Source: an uncultured Caryophanales bacterium
GTDB lineage: Bacteria > Bacillota_I > Bacilli_A > RF39 > UBA660
Direction of reading: 5' to 3'
Length of the DNA stretch: 18,835 bases
Assembly (NCBI GenBank): GCA_947065955.1
Contig: CAMSXY010000009.1
Coordinates: forward strand, 1 to 18,835
Positions 1 to 6,217 of the stretch are shown in pieces; position 1 is the stretch's first letter; the number at the start of each line of letters is the position of its first letter. The translations under genes and the position numbers were made by a program. Below the pieces are notes generated by a model that worked only from the letters and a program-made list of their open reading frames with translations, did no database searches and had not been told where the DNA came from.

Positions 1-113
1 CTCGATCATTCAATTTCGCAATCGAAAAATCTTTTTCTAAATGAATCACCAAATCTAATATTTTTCAAATGGCTTCTTCCTCATAGTCCTTTGAAAGCCA
101 AGACGGATGGGCC
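1..113 (-). pseudogene. mutL 3' fragment (second, degenerate copy)
   Basis: Bases 1-55 are identical to 4541-4595 inside the intact mutL, and 56-112 still match 4596-4652 at about 81% (11 mismatches in 57 by eye). Read on the minus strand it encodes a piece equivalent to MutL residues 495-531 (AHPSWL... to ...KLNDR). One codon, the Arg in AIRKIL of the intact protein, is TGA here, so the frame is closed. Homology stops at about 113, six bases before the restored stop of the ABC ATPase gene. The piece runs off the contig, so its full extent is unknown. It is either a relic of a duplicated mutL 3' end or a junction produced by assembly; the divergence beyond base 55 shows that a second sequence version was really sequenced. 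Confidence 0.8.
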
Positions 114-118
114 TTTTT

Positions 119-764
119 TTACTTTTCTAAAGAAACTTTTGTCATCGTTTCTCCATTAAATTTATAGAGTTCATCGACAATTTTTTCAATATCATCCTTG
201 ATATGGGTTGCTAAAACAATGATTTTCCCACGTTTTTTTTTCTTCTATTAATAACTCTCTTAATTCCTGTGATGTTTCATCTTCAATTCCATTAAATGGT
301 TCATCTAAAATCATCACTTTGGGATCTTCCATAAGTACTTGCGCAATTGCTAGTTTTTGTTTCATTCCAAGAGAATATCGCGCAAATTTTTTATCCATAT
401 CTTTTTCTAAATGTACTTTTTTTAAAGTATTAAGAATTTCTTCCTTCCCTATTCTATTTTGAATTTTAGCAAGTAACTCTAAATTTTCATATCCACTTAA
501 ATCGGAAATAAAATCTGGTTTTTCAATCAATGCTCTTGTATCTTTTGGAAAAGTATTTTCCTTAATATAATTGACTCCATCAAACAAAATTTCTCCAGAA
601 GACGGTTTATAAAATCCACAAAGCATTTTTAAAAATACACTTTTTCCACTTCCATTTCTTCCAATTAAACCATATATTTTTCCACTTTCAAAAGTGGCAT
701 TTAAGTCGTGTAGAATTTCAATTCCTTTAAATTCTTTCGAAACATTTTTAATTTCTATTTTCAT
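119..764 (-). pseudogene. ABC transporter ATP-binding protein, frameshifted at its C-terminus
   Basis: ATPase subunit of an ABC transporter, predicted to sit on the cytoplasmic face and power the three membrane proteins encoded upstream. Visible motifs are Walker A GRNGSGKS (35-42), a YSLGMKQK signature (130-137) and Walker B VMILDEP (150-156). As read, the frame ends at 192 after 190 residues and loses the H-loop. The cause is a run of nine A on the coding strand (233-241). With eight A the frame continues as RGKIIVLATH, restoring H-loop His187, and stops with TAA at 119-121, giving 214 residues, a usual length for small ABC-2 ATPases. Its start overlaps the stop of the upstream gene as ATGA (761-764), which implies translational coupling. 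The extra A may be a real mutation, a phase-variable or slippage site, or an error. ABC identity is certain; whether it is functional is not. Confidence 0.85.
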
Positions 765-1447
765 TTTTCTTCAATCCCTTCAAATAAGTCTATATATATC
801 TTCTTGATACAAAGTCCATTTAAAATTCCAAATCCGATACAAAGGAAAAAGGAAACCAAAATAAAGATTGGATTTTTTAGGATACTCACAACTGTAAGTG
901 GGATATTGCCTTTAAAAAAAACTCCTAAAAGTAAAAGAATTCCTGGTAAGACAAACCATTTGTTTTTATAAAAAATCATCAGTAAAAGTATAGGAACAAA
1001 TCCAAAGATAAGGGTTACAAGACAATCGACTCCAAAATAAAAGAAGACTTTTGGAAACGCTTTATAGCCACTTATGAAAAAGGAAATTATATAAAATCCT
1101 ATCTTAAGGATAGTTATAATTCCTACCATGGATAGTTCTTTATAATAAAACCATTTTTTCATCGATAATCTTAAAAAAAGGTTTTCTATACCACCTCTTA
1201 ACATCGAAAAAAATAATGAGATCATGATATAAAGTGTTACTATTTTGTGAAAAAGAAAAATTACAATATCGAGCGTGCTATACTCTAGAATATGAAGACC
1301 AAGAGTAGCGATAAAAATTTCTTCGTTATCTTTATAAAAATTTTTTGCATAAAAACCATAACAAATAATCACTAGAAAAATTTCAAGCATCAGTTTCCAA
1401 TTTTTTTTAAAAAATTGGGTGAAATCCTTACGTATAATAAATTCCAT
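761..1447 (-). CDS. ABC-2-like membrane protein (operon gene 3)
   Basis: Hydrophobic protein of about 228 residues, the third gene of the ABC operon. I place the start at ATG 1447 rather than the GTG at 1456, because AGGTGA lies six bases before the ATG and would overlap the GTG. About six hydrophobic stretches can be seen, separated by short basic loops, with a cytoplasmic-looking start (IIRKDFTQFFKKNWK) and a charged end (LFEGIEEK). This matches the size and layout of permeases in small ABC-2 and lantibiotic-immunity (LanE/LanG-like) transporters, but no diagnostic motif is present and the family name is inferred from context. It begins one base after the stop of the preceding gene, and its own stop overlaps the ATPase start by four bases. 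Confidence 0.75.
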   Translation of the reverse strand: MEFIIRKDFTQFFKKNWKLMLEIFLVIICYGFYAKNFYKDNEEIFIATLGLHILEYSTLDIVIFLFHKIVTLYIMISLFFSMLRGGIENLFLRLSMKKWFYYKELSMVGIITILKIGFYIISFFISGYKAFPKVFFYFGVDCLVTLIFGFVPILLLMIFYKNKWFVLPGILLLLGVFFKGNIPLTVVSILKNPIFILVSFFLCIGFGILNGLCIKKIYIDLFEGIEEK

Positions 1448-1448
1448 T

Positions 1449-2213
1449 CTAATCACCTACTTGTTTTATAAATCTTGGTGTTATTTTAAAAATAATCAGT
1501 ATCAAAAAAGATAAGAGAACCAAAAAGGCAAAAGTGTAGCTTATTTCTTGAGTAAAGGTTTCAAAGAAAAGCGGAATAATATAATCTCCCACCCAAAAAG
1601 ACATCGATTTTTGACCAATTAAATCCTCTATATGAACAATCATACCAAAACTTAGGGTTGCAATATAGGTTATAACGTTTGCTATTAGGACAATATAAGG
1701 ATTTATGATTTTAAAAAGACAGACAGAAATGATTACAAACATTTGCGATATTAAATGCACTCGAACTAAACTGTAGATTAAATAAAGAAGATTGGATATA
1801 TTATAATCTCCATATAAAGAAAATGTAAAATCATTACCAAATAAATTTAGAATACATAAGGTTGTTAAAACGGTAACCAAAAATAAGAATCCATTTACAA
1901 TTAGTACTTGTTTTAATAAAGTGGATAAATATTTTTTCTTAGTTCTTAAACGTAGAATATGAAAAAGATTTTTTTCAAATCGAAAGTAAATACTTATGGA
2001 TGTTATTAGGGGAATAAAGAATAAACAGTAAAAAACATAAGCACCATTCGTCATTAAAGCTAAAAAAAGTTGGATATATGTCAAATTAGGATTCGTTGAT
2101 TTTGTTCCATAAGAAATGGAAAGGGTAATCACAATCGAAACAATATATAATACTTTAAAAACAGGTGTTTGCATAAAATGAGAAAGATTCTCTTTTAAAT
2201 ATCTATAATTCAT
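1449..2213 (-). CDS. ABC-2-like membrane protein (operon gene 2)
   Basis: Hydrophobic protein of 254 residues with about six predicted membrane helices. A short soluble start (MNYRYLKENLSHFMQTPVF) is followed by a first helix near residues 20-38, and the chain ends in a helix and a basic tail (KITPRFIKQVGD). No conserved permease motif is recognised. It overlaps the 3' end of the upstream membrane-protein gene by 11 bases and has only a weak ribosome binding site, which fits translational coupling in a polycistronic message. With its two membrane neighbours and the downstream ATPase it probably builds the transmembrane part of one ABC transporter. The substrate is unknown. Confidence 0.75.
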   Translation of the reverse strand: MNYRYLKENLSHFMQTPVFKVLYIVSIVITLSISYGTKSTNPNLTYIQLFLALMTNGAYVFYCLFFIPLITSISIYFRFEKNLFHILRLRTKKKYLSTLLKQVLIVNGFLFLVTVLTTLCILNLFGNDFTFSLYGDYNISNLLYLIYSLVRVHLISQMFVIISVCLFKIINPYIVLIANVITYIATLSFGMIVHIEDLIGQKSMSFWVGDYIIPLFFETFTQEISYTFAFLVLLSFLILIIFKITPRFIKQVGD

Positions 2214-3126
2214 AATTTATCAACATCTTTTCTTTATCCTTATAGGATTTATAAACCAAAAATCCACTTCCTAAAAATAAAAGAAGAGCCACTATAAATT
2301 GGATATAGATATTCGATTGGTCTCCTGGGGACCAATACATGTAGAAATTTAAAGTCGAATTCCAATTGATTATTGGATTTATTTCAAACCATTTATATAA
2401 TATAATATTTAGTCCTATTCCCATTACAATTTCTAAAAATATGTTGATTCCTAAAACCACTAAAAAAGAGGCAATGCAACTCACTAAATAAGGCATTTTC
2501 TTCTTCATAAATAAAAGTAATACATTAATATAGTACCCAGCTAATAGAATTAGATTTAAAACATAAAAGAAGAGAAATATAGGTAATATATCGATATATT
2601 CTTGGTCTAGCGAACTTTGAGAATAAACCGTCCAGACATTTGGATGTGCATTCCATATATCTATACGACCTGTATACAGAATACAAAATAAAAAACAAAT
2701 CAAAATATATATAGGTACGATCCACATACTTTTATATGTTATTTTTAAATGCTTTTTCAAAAATTCTTTATAAGAAGTTCTGGTTATTTCTGCTCGAATC
2801 GTACCAAAGTTTAACTTTTTATAAAGAAAGTAAGCACTCGGTAATAAAAATGCAAGTGGCAGATAATTTATAATATATCGATATTTTTCGTTTACAATTT
2901 CAAAATACATTGAAATCGCATCTGTTTTTTCATATTCGATATACGGATTATAATCCTCGTAAGGTTTTTGTATAGTTCCATCTTCTATCCCTTTTTGAAT
3001 GAGTTCCAATTGATGAACATTATCGTCAAATTTTGCTTTATATTGCCATACGAAAAAGCCAAACACGAAAGTTAGGCCTACCAATACAATAACACTCAAC
3101 TTATATTTTTTTAAAAATTCTTTCAT
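2203..3126 (-). CDS. ABC-2-like membrane protein with large N-terminal external loop (operon gene 1)
   Basis: First gene of the ABC operon, 307 residues, with a clear AAGGAG site before ATG 3126. An N-terminal helix (about 10-27) is followed by a hydrophilic, probably external loop of some 55-60 residues rich in Asp, Glu and Tyr. About five further helices follow, with a second external segment near residues 155-180 and a basic C-terminus. A helix, a long external loop and then a helix bundle is common in ABC-2/NatB-like permeases, but the sequence is not placed in a named family. Three different membrane proteins for a single ATPase is unusual. It lies downstream of the secreted two-cysteine protein gene, with 114 bases between them. 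Confidence 0.75.
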   Translation of the reverse strand: MKEFLKKYKLSVIVLVGLTFVFGFFVWQYKAKFDDNVHQLELIQKGIEDGTIQKPYEDYNPYIEYEKTDAISMYFEIVNEKYRYIINYLPLAFLLPSAYFLYKKLNFGTIRAEITRTSYKEFLKKHLKITYKSMWIVPIYILICFLFCILYTGRIDIWNAHPNVWTVYSQSSLDQEYIDILPIFLFFYVLNLILLAGYYINVLLLFMKKKMPYLVSCIASFLVVLGINIFLEIVMGIGLNIILYKWFEINPIINWNSTLNFYMYWSPGDQSNIYIQFIVALLLFLGSGFLVYKSYKDKEKMLINYEL

Positions 3127-3180
3127 GTTAACTCCTTAAAACATTTTGTTATAAATCATTAAGTCTTCTTTTTTTATTTA

Positions 3181-3210
3181 CAACATACAGCTCCCAACAT
3201 ACAACATGCA
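3181..3210. repeat. Short direct repeats upstream of the ABC operon
   Basis: CAACATACA occurs at 3181-3189 and again at 3195-3203, and a third imperfect copy, CAACATGCA, at 3202-3210. They lie 55-84 bases upstream of the first ABC gene start, in the gap behind the secreted-protein gene. Their position would suit an operator for the ABC operon. No convincing -35/-10 pair was found in this gap, so a regulatory role is only suggested. Confidence 0.4.
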
Positions 3211-3240
3211 ATTTTTAAGAGAATATTTCGTTAAGAATTT

Positions 3241-3680
3241 CTAGACATTATTTTTTATTAGATTATAGGTCCATGTACCCCAATAATACGTACTATTTTT
3301 TCCGTTTTTAATAACAAAAATCCATTTCCATTTACTGCAGTAAGCCCACAACCAAGAACTTGATTTACTTGGGAATTTCCTAACGTTTTCCATGCTTTTC
3401 CAGTTAGTGTTACATAGTCTGTTTCACAACTGTTTCCCATGTAATCTTTTCCCATTAAAGCTGCTTGCACTGCTCTACCAAAAAGATATGTTGGGTCTGT
3501 TGACTTATTGGTATAAAGATACTGATAAGATTGTTCGTCTTTAGCTGCATGATAAGCAGCCACTTGTTGCTTCAATGGAAGTACAGTCTCATTAAGTACA
3601 AGAGAGGCTGCATTCACGCCGATAGATGTTAATAATAATGTTACTGCATAAGTAACCACTAAACCTTTTACTAGTTTCAT
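3241..3680 (-). pseudogene. Secreted two-cysteine protein, frameshifted near its C-terminus
   Basis: Start ATG 3680 is chosen because AAGGAGG lies just upstream; the frame stays open further upstream but without such a site. Residues 1-24 are a typical Sec signal peptide (basic start, hydrophobic core, VNA cleavage site), leaving a mature protein of about 120 residues with two cysteines (C85, C111) that could form a disulfide. As read, it ends at 3258 after 140 residues with an implausible tail (IVRIIGVHGPII). Adding one T on the coding strand to the run at 3316-3320 gives a different end, NGKNSTYYWGTWTYN, stopping with TAG at 3241 for 146 residues. I do not recognise the family. A secreted, small, aromatic-ended protein beside a dedicated ABC operon recalls Sec-dependent bacteriocins such as the lactococcin 972 group, but real sequence similarity is not evident. 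Confidence 0.7.
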
Positions 3681-3716
3681 AATTATCCTCCTTAAACAAA
3701 TACAACTTGTAACCAT

Positions 3717-3745
3717 AGTATAACATCATTTCCAATTTTTAACAA
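3717..3745 (-). promoter_or_regulatory. Promoter of the secreted-protein gene
   Basis: On the minus strand TTGTTA, a 17-base spacer and TATACT, 37 bases upstream of the ATG at 3680. Good match to a sigma-A promoter. Confidence 0.7.
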
Positions 3746-3773
3746 TTCTTTTAATAAAAACATTTTTAAATAA

Positions 3774-3815
3774 AAAAAGCTATAAAAGAAAAAAAATCCA
3801 TTTTTATAGCTTTTT
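3774..3815. terminator. Bidirectional terminator between the mutL transcript and the accessory genes
   Basis: Perfect 14-base inverted repeat (3774-3787 and 3802-3815, core AAGCTATAAAA) with a 14-base loop, flanked by A-runs on the left and T-runs on the right, so it can work in both directions. For minus-strand transcription it closes the mutL-pseudogene unit before the promoter at 3717-3745. Confidence 0.8.
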
Positions 3816-3894
3816 ATTTTTCAAACACTTCACTTTCTGATGAAGTAAAATTTCTTCTTTTGAAAAGTACATCCTTTTGAATATAGAACTATTT

Positions 3895-4341
3895 TTAATT
3901 TTCTTCCTTTTGAAGTAGCACAATCTCTTCTACTTGTATCTCTTGCTCAAAAAAACGAAAAACAAGACAAGATGGAACCTCCCCATAATAAGAAGAGGGA
4001 AAATACCTCCTCTTCAAAGGGATCGAAAAAATTTAAATTACCGAATACTAAAGTACTACAATTTTTCCTTTCAAAACTCTGTATACTGAAATAATAAAGA
4101 TTGTTTTGAAAAAAGTATAATACGTATTTTCCTTTCCATAGCAGAAGTAGCACATCCCTTTTCCCCATAAAGAAAAAGATCAGGAGCATCCATCAATAAA
4201 AATTTTTCTTGTAAATCGAAATACTCTTTTTTCAAAACTTCCTCTGTATTTAAAAACAACAATTTCCCATCTTCCAAAACAATTCCATCATTTACATAAC
4301 GCTTTTGTATTACAATTTTTAATTGGTTCAAAAAGTTTCAT
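3895..4341 (-). pseudogene. Decayed small gene downstream of mutL
   Basis: Behind mutL there is a start at ATG 4341 with an AGAGGG-like site, but the frame closes after 17 codons. The neighbouring frame then gives a protein-like stretch (LKIVIQKRYVNDGIVLEDG, later MDAPDLFLYGEKGCATSAM) until about 4120. A second frame continues as NNLYYFSIQSFERKNCST and FFDPFEEEVFSL, and a third ends as FEQEIQVEEIVLLQKEEN with TAA at 3895-3897. Joined, they give about 147 residues, so at least three indels are needed (near 4330, near 4120, and in a run of seven T on the coding strand near 3950). I do not recognise the family. It starts 12 bases after mutL, so it was probably co-transcribed with it. The overlapping short open frames here are fragments of this relic. 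Confidence 0.6.
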
Positions 4342-4352
4342 AACATTTCCCT

Positions 4353-6134
4353 CTAGAATCCACTTCTTTTAAACAATTTTTCCAAATCATGTTTTGCATA
4401 AAAAATCGTTGTAGGTCTTCCATGAGGACAATGAAATGGATTTTTACACTCCCTTAAATCATCTATTAAAGCCTGCATTTCTTCTAAAGTAATGCTCTCA
4501 TTTGCTTTAATAGACATTTTACAACTAACGGTCATAGCTACTCGATCATTCAATTTCGCAATCGAAAAATCTTTTTCTAAATGAATCACCAAATCAAGAA
4601 TTTTTCGAATAGCTTCCTCCTCATACCCCTTTGGAAGCCAAGAAGGATGAGCTTTAATTAAAATAGAATTTAACCCAAATTCCTGTATATCAAAATGCAT
4701 CCCCAAAAGAATAGAAAAATTTTCTTTCAAAATAATATAATCTTGATTAGAAAATTCCATTGTCAAAGGAAATAACATGGCCGTAGAACTTTCCTTCGGA
4801 TTTCCTAATTTTTCCTTATAAATTTCATAATTAACTCTTTCCTTTGCAGCATGTTGATCGATAAGATACATTCCAAGTTCATTTTGACAAATAATATACG
4901 TTCCAAGTACTTGCCCAACAGGATAAAAAAGCGGCATACGTTCTTCTTCGTTATCCAAATCTTCCAATTCTTCTTTTTTTTCAAAACTCTCTTTCTTAGA
5001 CTCCACCTTCTCTTCAAAATCATTTATAAAAAGAGGTTTTTTTTCTTCTACAACATCAAAAGATAAAGGGATTTCTTCATAATGTTTCTTTACAATAGAT
5101 TCTTTAAAAAGATCCTTTTTTTCCTGAACTTCCTCTACTTGTGGAATTAAATTTTTGTGTTGTAAACGATCTTGAATAAGATTTTCAATCAAAGAAACCA
5201 AATCTTCCATTTTTGAAAACTTAATATCCATCTTAGTTGGATGAATATTTACATCAATTAAACTAGGATCTACTGTAATACAAAGAACAACAACAGGATA
5301 ACGATTATCAGGTTTATAAGTATGATACGCATCATTAATAATACGATTTAACTCTGCATTGCGAACAACACGGCCATTTACAATCGTAACCATTCCATTT
5401 CGATTAGAACGATGAACCTCTGGCAAACTCATATATCCAAAAACCGTATAATCATCGGTTTGTCCAGAAATTTCTCGCATTTTTTTCGTAATATCCATTC
5501 CAAAAACACTTTTAATTGCTTTTAATAATTGCCCACTTCCATCTGTATTTAAAAGCTCTGTTCCGTTATTTGTTAAAACAAAACGAATATCAGGATGGGA
5601 TAAAGCAAGTTTATCAAAATAATCCGTAATACTTGCCAGTTCTGTATAAAGACTTTTTAAATGTTTCAAACGAGCTGGCGTATTATAAAATAAATTTTCA
5701 ACAATCATACTTGTTCCACATCTTGCATCGGCATTTTCAACAGAAACAATTCTTCCGCCCTCAATAACGACCTGAGTTCCAATATCCCCTTTCGATGTTT
5801 TTAAAGTAATTTTAGAAACACTCGCAATACTAGCTAAAGCCTCTCCTCGAAATCCAAGTGTTTCAATTCGATATAAATCCTCTTCTTCATAAAGTTTACT
5901 TGTAGCATGACGAGAAAATGCTAAAACAGCATCGTCCTTTTCCATTCCACAACCATTATCAATCACTTGAATTTTCTTCGTTCCAGATTCTTGCAAATCC
6001 ACTTTTATTTCAGTCGCCTTTGCATCAATACTATTTTCAGTAAGTTCCTTAATAACAGAAGCAGGGCGTTCCACAACTTCTCCAGCTGCGATTTTATTCG
6101 CAAGAAATTCATCCATTACTTTAATAACTGCCAT
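4353..6134 (-). CDS. mutL: DNA mismatch repair protein MutL (endonuclease type)
   Basis: MutL couples mismatch recognition by MutS to strand removal. The N-terminal GHKL ATPase domain shows the ENSIDA motif (33-38), DNGCGM (59-64) and GFRGEA (94-99). The transducer domain runs to about residue 325, and an acidic and lysine-rich linker covers about 330-400. The C-terminal domain holds the endonuclease signature DQHAAKERVNYE (426-437, pattern DQHA-x2-E-x4-E), SCK (537-539) and CPHGRP (569-574), so this is a nicking MutL of the Bacillus type rather than the inactive E. coli type. Length is 593 residues, normal for the family, with no frame damage. The ATG at 6134 has an AGGTGAT site. It follows uvrC by 66 bases but has its own promoter. 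mutS is not in the window. Part of its 3' region recurs at 1-113. Confidence 0.97.
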   Translation of the reverse strand: MAVIKVMDEFLANKIAAGEVVERPASVIKELTENSIDAKATEIKVDLQESGTKKIQVIDNGCGMEKDDAVLAFSRHATSKLYEEEDLYRIETLGFRGEALASIASVSKITLKTSKGDIGTQVVIEGGRIVSVENADARCGTSMIVENLFYNTPARLKHLKSLYTELASITDYFDKLALSHPDIRFVLTNNGTELLNTDGSGQLLKAIKSVFGMDITKKMREISGQTDDYTVFGYMSLPEVHRSNRNGMVTIVNGRVVRNAELNRIINDAYHTYKPDNRYPVVVLCITVDPSLIDVNIHPTKMDIKFSKMEDLVSLIENLIQDRLQHKNLIPQVEEVQEKKDLFKESIVKKHYEEIPLSFDVVEEKKPLFINDFEEKVESKKESFEKKEELEDLDNEEERMPLFYPVGQVLGTYIICQNELGMYLIDQHAAKERVNYEIYKEKLGNPKESSTAMLFPLTMEFSNQDYIILKENFSILLGMHFDIQEFGLNSILIKAHPSWLPKGYEEEAIRKILDLVIHLEKDFSIAKLNDRVAMTVSCKMSIKANESITLEEMQALIDDLRECKNPFHCPHGRPTTIFYAKHDLEKLFKRSGF

Positions 6135-6150
6135 AACATCACCTACTTAA

Positions 6151-6159
6151 ATTATATCA
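6151..6159 (-). promoter_or_regulatory. Extended -10 promoter of mutL
   Basis: TGATATAAT on the minus strand, a full TATAAT with the TGn extension, 16 bases upstream of the mutL ATG. No good -35 lies at 17 bases (TTTTTG); TTGAAA lies at a short 14-base spacing. The extended -10 could compensate. Confidence 0.5.
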
Positions 6160-6191
6160 CAAAAGATACATTTCAAAAAAGATTATTAAAA

Positions 6192-6217
6192 AACAAGAAA
6201 TTATTTCTTTTCTTGTT
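6192..6217 (-). terminator. uvrC terminator overlapping its stop codon
   Basis: Nine-base stem (AACAAGAAA with TTTCTTGTT) and an 8-base loop that contains the uvrC TAA (6201-6203), followed on the minus strand by a T-run. It separates uvrC from mutL. Confidence 0.75.

Noticed and set aside
1..113. TGA read as tryptophan (Mollicutes code 4), which would open the mutL fragment
   Set aside because: Other genes here end with TGA at sensible places (761, 8649-8651, 15761), and the intact mutL has Arg at this site, so TGA is a stop.
3947..4189. Open frame of 80 codons as an independent gene
   Set aside because: Its N-terminal half is the shadow of the neighbouring frame and no start site supports it; its C-terminal half is the next segment of the same relic.
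4071..4331. Open frame of 86 codons behind mutL as an independent gene
   Set aside because: It has only a TTG start without a ribosome binding site and continues a frame entered from ATG 4341; it fits better as part of one frameshifted relic.
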